Assembly: GCA_002077045.2 (NCBI GenBank) | Contig: KZ111147.1 | Location: 1,341,316 to 1,405,315 of the forward strand | Length of the DNA stretch: 64,000 nucleotides | Source: Rachicladosporium sp. CCFEE 5018 | Taxonomy: Eukaryota; Ascomycota; Dothideomycetes; Cladosporiales; Cladosporiaceae | Reading direction: 5' to 3' | Shown here: positions 1 through 9,221 of the stretch, one piece after another | How the letters are laid out: every line of letters starts with the position of its first letter | How positions within the stretch are numbered: position 1 is the stretch's first letter | The notes under the pieces: model-generated | The model's input: the letters and a program-made list of their open reading frames with translations, nothing else | Told to the model about the DNA's origin: nothing | Databases searched by the model: none | Made by a program: the position numbers and the translations under genes

Positions 1-584
1 AGGAGGAGGAGGAGGAGGGAGAGGATGAGGAGGACCAGGAGGAGGATGACGATGATGTAGAGGTAGAGGACGCTGACGAGCATGAAGAAGAAGTAGATGA
101 AGTAGAGGAGGTTGGGAGCGAGATTGCTGAGGATGGCCGAGCAAGCGCCGAACCTGATCTATTGAATGCACTCGACGATCAGCTCGACAGCACCTCTGGA
201 CAGAAGCAAAGCGAAGACCTATACAATGCTACACCTCCTACAACCACTATCAACGCTTCGGCATCTGGCTCCGCGACAATGACTGCGCCGCCGAATGGCG
301 CTTCTAAGCGCACGACGCCGCACTCGGGAGCTTTGGATCATGCATCCGAGCAATCATCGAAACGTCAGCGCATGACCTTGGACCCTGAGCCAGCATCAAC
401 TGCTCCTTCGACTACTTCTATCCAGGAGCCACCGGCTATCTTCGGCGCCGCGCTGGCGGCTGCAGCTGCAAAGGCGTTGAGTGATGATGGTAGTGACTTT
501 GAACTGCCACCACTGACCATGGAGATGGACACGGACTCGGAGGACGAAGGCGATGAGGAGGACGAGGATATCGTGCCTGTGTAG
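1..584 (+). CDS. RIX1: RIX1 (IPI2) pre-rRNA processing protein, C-terminal end, copy A
   Basis: This is the last ~190 codons of a gene whose complete second copy lies at 34618-36999; the reading frame is open from the window edge to a TAG at 582-584. Rix1 belongs to the Rix1-Ipi1-Ipi3 complex that processes ITS2 and matures pre-60S particles in the nucleus (family knowledge). Only the acidic Glu/Asp-rich region and the Ser/Thr/Ala-rich tail are present, so the assignment rests on near identity to copy B. The first 19 bases are a pure AGG repeat where copy B has a more varied purine stretch. The end of the protein differs from copy B at a handful of residues (for example Ile-Val-Pro-Val versus Val-Val-Pro-Val at the terminus). 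Whether the missing 5' part lies upstream of the window or the contig simply starts here cannot be seen. Confidence 0.85.
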   Translation, partial: EEEEEGEDEEDQEEDDDDVEVEDADEHEEEVDEVEEVGSEIAEDGRASAEPDLLNALDDQLDSTSGQKQSEDLYNATPPTTTINASASGSATMTAPPNGASKRTTPHSGALDHASEQSSKRQRMTLDPEPASTAPSTTSIQEPPAIFGAALAAAAAKALSDDGSDFELPPLTMEMDTDSEDEGDEEDEDIVPV

Positions 585-1013
585 GATTGCTTGAATTCTG
601 GCATGCAATATGTAGCTTCCGGAAATCTAATCGTAGCCTCTTTGAGTCCCGAGATTCATACTCTTGACCTAATTGCCAAATGTCCGTGCTTGCACTTGAT
701 GCTTCACAGTTGTTCCTTTCGCAGTCGCGACACCCCCGAGAGTTCCAATTTGGTCTTTGTTCAGATGTGACGAGCAGTCATTACATCCATTGAGTACTAC
801 ATCTCGACTGGTTAGCGCGAATCGGCGGTATCGTGCTTTTGACTTCGAGTCGTTTCAACTTCCCTTCGTATATAGAAATCCATTCAGCTGCGAGTCACGG
901 ACAATTCAATCAGCACATGAGCACAAATTACTTCGGGAAGACGCATCTGTTGGCGAGTCCAGGCAGAATCAATGCCACGCGGCGCAGATGCTGATCATTA
1001 CACAGTCAATACA
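585..1013. other. RIX1-PHA2 intergenic region, copy A
   Basis: No gene is seen in these 429 bases. They hold the RIX1 3' flank and the PHA2 promoter. The right half diverges strongly from copy B except for a block of about 27 bases around 888-914, which includes the bZIP-type site listed separately. Confidence 0.6.
892..897 (-). promoter_or_regulatory. Putative Gcn4/CpcA-type bZIP site upstream of PHA2, copy A
   Basis: The plus strand reads GAGTCA, so the minus strand gives TGACTC, the core of the Gcn4/CpcA site. It lies 117 bp upstream of the PHA2 start and sits in a ~27 base block that is the same in copy B (37307-37312) although the surrounding promoter has diverged. PHA2 is an amino-acid synthesis gene, which fits cross-pathway control. 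The base after the core is G rather than A, so the match is not perfect. Confidence 0.4.
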
Positions 1014-1970
1014 ATGACCAAAGCCAATGGTGCCCAAGAAAAAGCGCGACAGACTGTCGTCTTCCTCGGACCACTCGCATCATACACCCACGCCGCCGCT
1101 TTGCAGCGATTCAGTAAGGCTGGCTATGAGTTGAGACCTGTCACGACCATCGAAGACATCTTCACCGCTGTAGCAAATGCCGACGGCGATCGAGGCGTCG
1201 TCCCCTTCGAGAACAGCACCAATGGCATCGTCCCCGCTACACTCGACTTGTTCGCCAATGCGTCTGGCAAGTACGGTGAGCTCGAGATCGTTGGAGAGGA
1301 GTACGTCGCTGTCAATCACTGCATCGTCGGACTGCGATTAGAGAGCGTTCCCAACGACGCAGCGAAGCCGAATCTGTCGTACATAACGACGCTTTACTCC
1401 CATCCTCAAGCCTGGGGCCAGTGCACGAAATTTCTGTCTGCCCACCTCGCCAAAGCAGAGCACGTAGATACATCGTCCACTTCCCGCGCGGCTGAGCTGG
1501 TCTCCGTCGGCAAAGATCCTGTCGTTGCTGCGATCTCTTCAGCACTGGCTGCAAAGCACTACAAGCTCGACATCCTGGCCGATAGCACACAGAACACATC
1601 GAATAATACTACACGATTTCTCATTATACGACGAAGTCCTACTTCGTCACCCGCGAAATCGGGGTCAGATAACGATGGTACAGGATGGAAGACACTCATA
1701 TCCTTCACTGTCCCTCACACAACACCAGGCGCTCTTGCCGACTGCTTAGCAGTCTTCAAAGCCCACGATCTGAACCTGACTGGCTTCCACACGAGACCTT
1801 TCAGCAGTCAAGCCGATGGTCGCGAGGCAGCTTGGCGATATATTTTCTTCGCTGAGTTCGGTGGACGAAGGGGGGAGAGCTCTGTTGACGATGCTTTTCG
1901 AGAATTACTTGGGGTGGCGGAGAGCGGGCGATGGCTTGGGAGCTGGGAAGATGGGACCGCGAAGGGCTGA
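1014..1970 (+). CDS. PHA2: Prephenate dehydratase (phenylalanine synthesis), copy A
   Basis: Prephenate dehydratase turns prephenate into phenylpyruvate, the committed step to phenylalanine in the cytosol. The 318-residue protein starts with a catalytic periplasmic-binding-like domain opening FLGPLASYTH and contains PFENSTNG; the family's catalytic Thr-Arg-Phe triplet is at residues 200-202. A C-terminal ACT domain has the Phe-sensing Gly-Ala-Leu motif at 239-241; the usual second ACT motif ESRP is HTRP here. An in-frame ATG at 972 is rejected as the start because the equivalent ATG in copy B is out of frame; the ATG at 1014 is shared by both. It is intronless. Residues ~13-60 differ far more from copy B than the rest of the protein. 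The gene is convergent with HTZ1. Confidence 0.93.
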   Translation: MTKANGAQEKARQTVVFLGPLASYTHAAALQRFSKAGYELRPVTTIEDIFTAVANADGDRGVVPFENSTNGIVPATLDLFANASGKYGELEIVGEEYVAVNHCIVGLRLESVPNDAAKPNLSYITTLYSHPQAWGQCTKFLSAHLAKAEHVDTSSTSRAAELVSVGKDPVVAAISSALAAKHYKLDILADSTQNTSNNTTRFLIIRRSPTSSPAKSGSDNDGTGWKTLISFTVPHTTPGALADCLAVFKAHDLNLTGFHTRPFSSQADGREAAWRYIFFAEFGGRRGESSVDDAFRELLGVAESGRWLGSWEDGTAKG

Positions 1971-2380
1971 AAGCTGTTCACGAACTTGATCATCACGGTG
2001 AGAGCATGGGCACTCACCCAAGGCTTGTTAGGCGGACTCGGTCGTGTCTCGTTCGCCCGCCGTTCAGATTTCTCGTGATCGAACGCTGCAAGCACAACAC
2101 GGGATCTAGTGCGCGAGGGCTTGAGATGGAGAACATGTGGCTTGCGAGAATGACATGGCTCGTGGAACTACAGACAACTGAATCAAGGAAAACCGAATCC
2201 ACTCAATCCTTCCCACTGCGCCCTGCCCAAAAGTGGGTATCTGTAACTTCCTCTTCTTCATCGAACATCTTCGTCCATAGCCGACCGCGCGACAGAAGAC
2301 GCCACCCGCCTGGCGACTCGGACGCGACTTCATTCTGCCACGCGAATGCACGACCATCGTCCTGCCTCTCAACGCAGCCT
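1971..2380. other. Convergent 3' flanks of PHA2 and HTZ1, copy A
   Basis: About 410 bases between the two stop codons. I see only 3' untranslated sequence and shadow reading frames. The stretch is about 95% like copy B (38384-38790). Confidence 0.6.
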
Positions 2381-3026
2381 CTAAGCTCCCTCCTTCTTCC
2401 CCTTCTTCTGCTCCACCTTGAGCAACAACGCGCGGTTGATATGTGGCAGCACACCACCGAACGCGATCGTAGCCCTGATGAGGCTATCCAGCTCCTCATC
2501 TCCACGGATGGCCAACTGCAAATGACGCGGCGTGATGCGCTTGACTTTGAGATCCTTGGCGGCGTTTCCGGCCAACTCGAGCACTTCGGCGGTGAGGTAT
2601 TCGAGGACTGCGGTGACGTAGACGGCGGCTTTGGCGCCGACGCGCATCTTGTTCTGGGTTTGCGATTTGAGGAAACGCTTGACACGGCCGCAGGGGAACT
2701 GTGAGGGCGAGACGGGTTAGTTCGCGGTGCTTAAGGTGCGCGCAGAAGGCGTCTGTGGGCGTGCTAGGCGGTGCGATTTGGGTGTGCGTCGCGACGCGCC
2801 ACAAAAGCAGACATGACTGCCTGCTGCCAAGTCTTCCTTCGAGCGCGTGTACTTGTTTCCCAACATACCTGGAGTCCAGCCTTCGCGGAGTGCGACTTCT
2901 GCGTCTTTCCGGAGCTATCGCCCGCCTTTCCTCCAGTCTTGCCGCCCGTCTTTCCTGTTGTGATATGTTAGAGTCATCCGTGATGGCGCGTCGACGATGG
3001 TATGTCGTACCTTTGCCGCCAGCCAT
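2381..3026 (-). CDS. HTZ1: Histone H2A.Z, three exons, copy A
   Basis: H2A.Z replaces H2A in promoter nucleosomes; SWR1 deposits it and INO80 acts on it. I assemble exons 3026-3011, 2954-2869 and 2698-2381, giving 139 residues. The first exon is only 16 nt, coding MAGGK plus one base. Exon 2 gives the Gly/Lys-rich tail ending HSAKAGLQ. Exon 3 begins FPCGRVKRFLK and carries the H2A.Z hallmarks LDSLIRATIAFGG and VLPHINRALL in the docking and C-terminal region. Introns are 56 and 170 bp with GT..AG ends. The predicted protein is the same as copy B although several codons differ silently, which argues for selection on both copies. INO80 lies about 12 kb downstream on the same contig. Confidence 0.95.
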
Positions 3027-3199
3027 CGCGAAAAGTCGGTATGGGATGTATGGATGATGCGGAATGAAGCGTGATATGCAGATGTGCAATCAGTCGATGT
3101 CGTATGTAGAGTACGCGAATTGTGCAGCGATCAGTCGAGATGGAAGTTGCGGCGGGCGCGTTCTAACTTCGGCTTGTTGTGACTGTCGGCGTCCGGGGC

Positions 3200-3590
3200 T
3201 TAGTCCGTCTGCCAAGCCAAAAGCCAACATTCCAGGCGAGATGGCGTCCACGTGATGAAGGCCTTCTGATCGAGAGATTGAAGAGCAGCGCTTGGCTGAG
3301 CGAGCCACATCCTCTCGTACCTTGATATCTCGAGCCATCTTCTGTCAGTCTGCGCGTTTTTGTTGCGCCAGTTCAGTTCCCGTGGCTGTTGAAGCCGAGG
3401 GCCCAGATCGGGGCAGCTGTGGCAAGAACAACATCGGAGGCGTGCTTACAGCGAGGGGGAATGCCATACTACCTTGCAGTCCAGAGCCTTCTCAATGAGC
3501 CACATGTTCAATGTGAGCTCGCACTGACGGCTCTGGGTATCTGTATCAATTGTTAGCAGCTTCAGGTAGAGCTTTCCTATTGTACTTACT
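3200..3590 (-). pseudogene. Candidate small spliced gene upstream of HTZ1, broken in copy A
   Basis: I do not recognise this. On the minus strand a chain of possible exons can be read: one ending at 3590 (start unresolved), 3540-3473 (68 nt), 3416-3321 (96 nt) and 3265-3200 (66 nt, ending TAA). The introns would be 49, 56 and 55 bp with GT..AG ends, and the first has a CTAAC branch-point-like motif. The same exon lengths and intron borders exist in copy B (39611-40002), where the only indel falls inside the last intron. In copy A the third exon has TGA where copy B has TGG, so A would be truncated. The second exon differs at about 17 of 68 positions, mostly changing residues, so protein constraint is weak. 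It could instead be a spliced 5' leader of HTZ1, which starts 174 bp further on in the same direction. Confidence 0.22.
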
Positions 3591-4736
3591 ACAGCAAAAT
3601 CGGCGCGCCGCGCCAAGCCTTTACGTGCACTATGCCAAACGATATGATACTATGCTTTGCTAGTGTAAACTTGTGTGCCAATTCAGTAGTGTAGCAAAAG
3701 CCGTGAAGTAATTGTTTTGCTAATACGATATGGTCTTTGATGCAGTTGTAGTGAAGCACGAGTGAAGCCGGCTTACATAAGACTGGTCTTAGCGGCTTCA
3801 CCTTGCTCTCATCAAGTATCGCCAATGCCTGCACGGAGACAAGCTCATGTGATTAGCATACGAGTTTGTTACCATGACTATCCCATCTCGGCTCCATCAG
3901 AAGTCTGAATCGTAGGTTAGGCTGCTACCAATCTGGCTGGGGTAACGATGTTGGATGTCACTGCATCCGCGAGAAAGCATCCCGACAAGCTCTATTTCTG
4001 TGTCTTTATGAGGCCATTGGATTCCCGAGTCGACGGAGTGACGGACCACTGTCGGATAGAGAAATACTCGAGGTATGGACCAAGTGTAGTTCGAACTCAG
4101 CGCTCTCTACATGTTCGCTGAGTCGCAGCTTTGGTGATCACGTCGAGTCGGGAGAGCGATATGAGCTAGCTGCTATGCCTCTCGTATCTGCCCGCTTTGA
4201 TTGCTTGTCGGGACGACTAGAACGCGCTATCATCCATTCAGTGCATCCGCAGCGGTCCACGCTCCGCGCGTGCTCCGCGGCATGTGTTCGTGAAAGCGAT
4301 CTGTCAATTTCTCCATCATCGTGAACACCATCTAGCGAGTAGTCGAATTTGCATGACATCTGAAACGTCACGTCGCACAGCATTTCGTCATGCATGGAGA
4401 TCCTCACTTTCCGAGCCCGAGTCGCTTGCGCCAACTTCAAGCTTCTTAGCTCCAACTTTATCATGCATGCTGTTGAGCTCTGTGAGGTATGGCGCAACGA
4501 ACTTTACCAGCCATTGCCGTCGGCCTTCCTCGTAGATCATCATGCACGAATGGCCTTCTTTTCTTCTCCATGACCTGCGCCGGTCGTAGGAATTAACATA
4601 TCACATATCGCTGGTCAAATCGATTAACGTTAAAGTCATTGGCCGCTGCTTCCCGCTTAAGGCGTCATAGTACTGTCCGATAAGACAAGGGCCGCCTCCA
4701 TTGTCGTTGCAGAGATGCGTGCCTGAGACTGTTACG
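3591..4736. other. Intergenic region before the LRR/PH gene, copy A
   Basis: No supported gene. The stretch 3420-4080 is an island of strong divergence from copy B. From about 4090 to the LRR/PH start the two copies are again about 97% alike, so this part may be the promoter and 5' leader of the LRR/PH gene. A 119-codon minus-strand frame at 4138-4497 is open in both copies, but nearly all differences change residues, so I do not call it a gene. Confidence 0.5.
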
Positions 4737-7700
4737 ATGTCGCGTAACAGCAACGACAGCGCTTATGGCGGAAGCTCGTCAGGAGGATCTTGGGGGAGGA
4801 GGAAGAGTGGTTTGTTCGCACTGAGCGCACTCAGCGGAAGCTCTGCCTCAGAGAACAACATGAATACACTCAAGAAGCATCGCAAGCGGCCATCGCTCTT
4901 GACGAGCAGTTTCGATCATCCTGATATGCCGCGCGATCATATGCCACATACAGATGGCCAGCAATCTCCCGTGAGGCAATCACCGGCTGAGTCGCCTAGG
5001 CTATATCGGCCTTCACTCAGCGCGCGGAACAGCGCGAGTAAGACATCCACGGTCTTTGGATCATTCAAATCTGCAATGCGATCTGGGAGCAACTCCGCAT
5101 ATGATGGGGTCGACGAACCTTTGAGTGCGACATCGACTACCTCCGCTGCATCTACTGTCTTGAGCGATTCCCCGATGGATATCCGGATGTCGAACAAGGT
5201 GGTACTGTCGCATGGGGAGGTACAGACTAGTGCTGGGATGTTTCGGAAGAAGAGAGAATATCTGGTGTTGACTGAAGCGTCCATGATCCGGTACAAGAGT
5301 CAGGCGAAGGCAGCGGAAGCATTCAATGCGATTCCTAATCCAGCGACGCGAACTCCAACAACCAAACACGGACAAGTGCCTTCGCTAGGCTCAGCGAGTG
5401 ATCTACAAACACTATCGGACTCCTCAGGCGATAAAGATGGACGCGTGCCATTGCGGCATGTGGTGTCTGTCAATCGCCTGGACGACGGGAAGCCGTACTT
5501 CGCCATCGAGGTGTGCTACCTGGACGAGGACTCCACTCATTCGTCTGCAATGACGCTGCAATACGGCAATCCTGAAGATCGGGATTGTTGGCTGAGAGTG
5601 ATTCGAAGAGCGACCAAGAATGCAAGGCTGCAAGACGCACGATACATCGCGCCTAACAATCTCGAGATGGCTGCCCGTGTGGTCGAGCGTGAGAACGACT
5701 ACGATCCATCGAATTGCTCAATCTACAAGGTGGTGCAACGTCAAGCTGCTGGGAAGTCTGTTGGTCGTTCCTCCTCTGACGATCTTGCAAAGGTTGCCTC
5801 CACAGTTTGCTTTCTCGCAATCGGTGTGCACAAGGTGCATCTCATACAACTCGCTAAAGCCGTGACCCGATCATCTAGTCCGTCACTATCTTCGCCGACC
5901 TCCTCACAAGGCTCCTATGGTATCCTCACACTGAATAGCATCCGCGTTAGTAAGACTGACGACTCCTTCGAGCTTTCGTTTCGACGGCCTTTACAAAACG
6001 CGCGGCACCTATATCTAGCTTCGACTGCCTCGCATGAGATTGCCGCACGACTGCATTCCGCTGAGAACTTCCTGCGGCCTGAGTATGCCACGCGATTGTA
6101 CAAGATGGACGTCCCTCCGGAAGTAGAGGAAATGCTCGTTCCCGGCGTTTCCACCAGCGGTGAAGAGCTGTTCGCATTCGAGCGGACGTTGACTGCTTAT
6201 TGCGTCGCATATGGCATGAGTCCGGCGAACATTCGCTACGTTGTCAACTATCAGTGCGAAGACGCACCTCGGTTCGAGCTATTACCGCCTGCCGACAGTC
6301 GACGGCCAGAGTATGGGCCACTCGAGCTTATTGCGATTACCAGAGCATTGCGATATAATGAGAGCTTTGGGAGCTTATCATTTGCTAACATACCACTCGA
6401 CTCACTCAACGGTCTACACGACAATTACGGGAAGGAATACGTGTGCATAGAAACGAAGGCCGGGACGCCCATCAAGCTGAGCGAAGAGGAGCTGAGTCGA
6501 TCCTGCTTGCTCGTACAGGAAATACGAGCAATGGCAGCCACGAGTAAGAAGCTACGGCGGCTTGACTTCTCGTCTTGCATCGTGTCCAGTCCCCAGTCCA
6601 CACATACTATGCCTGAGTCAGGTTCGGCTCGATCAAAGGATCTTGGGTGTGGCATTGTCGAAGCCCTCTTCCCGCTTTGTAGACACCAGACTACGAACGT
6701 AGACTGGGTATGCCTGAATGGTATCTGTCTGAGCGACACAGATCTGGACTACCTAGTGGGTGCGGCTGTGGAGAAGGCTTGTCACTTCCGTGCAATCGAG
6801 TTGAACCGATGCGGCTTGACAGATCGCAGCTTGGGCTTGACACTCGATGCATTGCGCGCGCAAGATAACACGTTGGAGGCGATTGAGCTCGCAGGCAATA
6901 CCGCGCGCATCAACCCGGCGGCGTTCGATGCACAGCTAGGCATCTTTGGATTCATCCGCAATCTTAACCTGTCGTATGCCTCTAGAACGTCGGGACCTGA
7001 GCCATTGCTGCAAGCTGAGACGCTGCTGAACTGGCGATTGTCCCAGCTACGGTTAAGTGGCACTAATTTGAACACTTCGACAATCGATGCCGTGGCGACG
7101 TATCTCGTTCATCCCAACTCCGACAGTCTGCACGAGCTGTTTATTGATCATGCCTACCTCTCGGGCGGAGACATTGCAACCTTGCTCTACAGCATGATGC
7201 GCAGCAACGGAGCTCATCGCAACATGCATCTTGATATAAGTCAAAATCATTTGTCGAAGGATCTTGATCAGGTGGTGCAGGCCATCGCGAGTGGCATGGC
7301 ACCGTCGCATGTAACAATGAAAGCCATCGAGTACCGAGACGAGTCATCATTCCGCAAGATGCTCGGCGCTCTTACGGTCAACAAGACGATACAGTATCTT
7401 GACATCTCACATACAGCATTGCCTGGCGATGCCAGTGACGACACATGTCGAGCTTTGGAGCGTTTGCTGGGCGAGAACGATACACTTCTCGAGCTTAACA
7501 TGTCCGGAGAGGACTCTCGACTCGCCACCTCGCGCTTTGGTCCTGGCATCAACGACGCACTTGCAGGTCTGAAACGCAACGAGACATTGCAAATCTTCCG
7601 TGTAGAGAATCAAAAGCTGGGTCTTCAAGGCGCCAGCACACTGGCCGACGTCCTGAAAGAGAACACGACCCTCCGAGAACTCCATTGTGACCGCAACGAG

Positions 7701-8519
7701 ATCCCCCTGCACGGTCTGACAGACTTGGTCAATTCGCTAGTGACCAACACGAGCATTATCCACCTCCCCTCCATGCTCGACGGTCGCTCAGCAGCCTTCC
7801 ACTCCGCCGAACAGACTATGAAAACGATGTCCGGCTCTTACCCACCCAACGCCTCGGTCCGCAACTTTAGCGGCGGCTCCACCAAGATCTCCCCTCTAAG
7901 CACATCTAGCTTCGCCATGAAGCGCGGCCTCGCCTCCGTTCGCCGCTCAGCCACACGCTCGCACGCTCCTCCCTCCTTCCCCGCCCTACCAACGCCACTG
8001 CATACCTCGACTACTCTTTCGCCACCTCGGACCAGGCAAGCTTCCTCCTCCGGCCCCGTGGCGGCGCCCGTAAGCTTTACAGTCCAAGACGTGCAAACCA
8101 CCCACCGCCTGTTAGCCGAGCAATGGGATCGCCAATGCTTCCGCCTAACCCAATATCTAGAGCGGAACTGGTGTCTACTGCACGGCCTTCCCACAGCCGA
8201 CGAAGTCGTCACGGACGAAGCTTTCGAACGTCCTAGTAGCGTAGGCAGTCTGGGCAAAATGCTCGAGAGGGTCAAGATGGATACGACGCCGAGGGGCGAG
8301 AGTCCGCCGGGCAGGGAGACGTATTTTGATGGAGAGGCGCAGCAGCAGGATGGGTATAGAGATGGGAAGGAGGTTCAGGTGCAGAGCAGGTGGGTGTTTG
8401 ATAGTAGTCCTGAGGAGGATGAGGTGGAGGATGAGAGGAGGAGGGAGTTGCGATTAGTCACTGACCCGGATCACGGGAGTGAGCCGCGGACGCCGACGCA
8501 GGCAAAGTTTCAGCTGTAG
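4737..8519 (+). CDS. LRR (RNI-like) protein with N-terminal PH-like domain, copy A
   Basis: A 1260-residue intronless protein. The first ATG in frame is at 4737 (MSRNSNDSAYGG); the upstream frame has no ATG. Residues ~1-150 are Ser-rich and probably disordered. Residues ~155-310 look like a PH domain (VLSHGEVQTSAGMFRKKREY, and later a DRDCWLRVIRRA-like closing helix). Residues ~590-1040 carry leucine-rich repeats of the ribonuclease-inhibitor kind (patterns such as LDISHTALPG and LRELHCDRNEIPLHGL). The tail is Ser/Pro-rich with a short acidic end. The architecture recalls CARMIL-like or other PH-LRR signalling scaffolds found in filamentous ascomycetes, but I cannot give a function. Copy B is cut by the N gap after about 220 codons and differs there at about seven residues. 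Confidence 0.8.
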   Translation: MSRNSNDSAYGGSSSGGSWGRRKSGLFALSALSGSSASENNMNTLKKHRKRPSLLTSSFDHPDMPRDHMPHTDGQQSPVRQSPAESPRLYRPSLSARNSASKTSTVFGSFKSAMRSGSNSAYDGVDEPLSATSTTSAASTVLSDSPMDIRMSNKVVLSHGEVQTSAGMFRKKREYLVLTEASMIRYKSQAKAAEAFNAIPNPATRTPTTKHGQVPSLGSASDLQTLSDSSGDKDGRVPLRHVVSVNRLDDGKPYFAIEVCYLDEDSTHSSAMTLQYGNPEDRDCWLRVIRRATKNARLQDARYIAPNNLEMAARVVERENDYDPSNCSIYKVVQRQAAGKSVGRSSSDDLAKVASTVCFLAIGVHKVHLIQLAKAVTRSSSPSLSSPTSSQGSYGILTLNSIRVSKTDDSFELSFRRPLQNARHLYLASTASHEIAARLHSAENFLRPEYATRLYKMDVPPEVEEMLVPGVSTSGEELFAFERTLTAYCVAYGMSPANIRYVVNYQCEDAPRFELLPPADSRRPEYGPLELIAITRALRYNESFGSLSFANIPLDSLNGLHDNYGKEYVCIETKAGTPIKLSEEELSRSCLLVQEIRAMAATSKKLRRLDFSSCIVSSPQSTHTMPESGSARSKDLGCGIVEALFPLCRHQTTNVDWVCLNGICLSDTDLDYLVGAAVEKACHFRAIELNRCGLTDRSLGLTLDALRAQDNTLEAIELAGNTARINPAAFDAQLGIFGFIRNLNLSYASRTSGPEPLLQAETLLNWRLSQLRLSGTNLNTSTIDAVATYLVHPNSDSLHELFIDHAYLSGGDIATLLYSMMRSNGAHRNMHLDISQNHLSKDLDQVVQAIASGMAPSHVTMKAIEYRDESSFRKMLGALTVNKTIQYLDISHTALPGDASDDTCRALERLLGENDTLLELNMSGEDSRLATSRFGPGINDALAGLKRNETLQIFRVENQKLGLQGASTLADVLKENTTLRELHCDRNEIPLHGLTDLVNSLVTNTSIIHLPSMLDGRSAAFHSAEQTMKTMSGSYPPNASVRNFSGGSTKISPLSTSSFAMKRGLASVRRSATRSHAPPSFPALPTPLHTSTTLSPPRTRQASSSGPVAAPVSFTVQDVQTTHRLLAEQWDRQCFRLTQYLERNWCLLHGLPTADEVVTDEAFERPSSVGSLGKMLERVKMDTTPRGESPPGRETYFDGEAQQQDGYRDGKEVQVQSRWVFDSSPEEDEVEDERRRELRLVTDPDHGSEPRTPTQAKFQL

Positions 8520-9221
8520 ATGGATGGAATTCAGGGGTTGGGATTGATGTCGATTTAGCCTGGCGCTCTTTGGGATGGAGGGACTAGAGAGGACTGAGTG
8601 ATGCGGATATGGTCGATCGGATGGCGTGGATGATGGCGTAATGTGATATGGCTCGCACGATGGTACCTAGGTGCGCAGTCACGGGAATGTATATATCTGA
8701 ACACACGGCTTCTACGCCCTCACGCGAATGACAGAAGAAGCGGACCACTCCAGAGGTCCGCGTGGTCGACACTGCTGGTATAGACTGCACTGCTATAGCA
8801 ACTTACTCCTAACGCTGCCTGGGAGAGATGTCGAAGAAGACCACACTCTCGCTAATAGTCGAGGCACGTATATACACTTGCGATGCGGCATGTACTAGCG
8901 TTGTCGTCTGTGGTAGGTTGCTGAGCGGTCCGCTTCTCATGTCACTCACGTGGCCCTACACAGCTCCAGATGCGGCGCATTTGATAAATTGTGCCTCTGG
9001 TCATGTGTGCCTGTCATTGAGCTTCGCTTAATCTATATGTAATGTGCTTTCCAGGCCCTGGCGCTAACATGACAACGCTGACCCTCAGCCCGGGCGCCTT
9101 CCACAAATTTGCCGGGTGCACAGTTCTTCCGTCCATCCTTCTGGGCCGGATGCCCAACGCGGTATCAGGCAGCGCCCTCCACAGCCGACTGCGCCTTGCT
9201 CGATTGCGAAAGTTCGTTTGC
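8520..9221. other. Convergent 3' flanks of LRR/PH gene and ZWF1
   Basis: About 700 bases between two stop codons. I see no gene, tRNA or repeat here; only short shadow frames. Confidence 0.5.

Larger units (their letters stand above)
20..5398 (+). repeat. Duplicated block 1, copy A (partner 36435-41905)
   Basis: The block carries the RIX1 3' end, PHA2, HTZ1 and the start of the LRR/PH gene in the same order and orientation as 36435-41905. Copy B is about 90 bp longer, chiefly through extra sequence near 40280-40390 that is missing at about 3840-3900. Divergence is patchy: coding parts of HTZ1 and LRR/PH differ by about 1-2%, while islands near 780-1240 and 3420-4080 differ by roughly 15-25% by eye. 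Copy B stops where the N gap begins, so the duplication may continue. Confidence 0.95.

Noticed and set aside
972..1013. Upstream in-frame ATG extending PHA2 copy A by 14 residues
   Set aside because: The equivalent ATG in copy B is out of frame, and the family sequence begins after the ATG at 1014.
3596..3614. GC-rich palindromic run (AscI-like) conserved in both copies
   Set aside because: As a stand-alone element it is too short to interpret. It lies at the end of the candidate spliced gene's first visible exon, which may explain its conservation.
4138..4497. 119-codon minus-strand frame open in both copies (also 40645-41004)
   Set aside because: Almost every difference between the copies changes the residue, there is no known domain, and it overlaps the likely promoter or leader of the LRR/PH gene.
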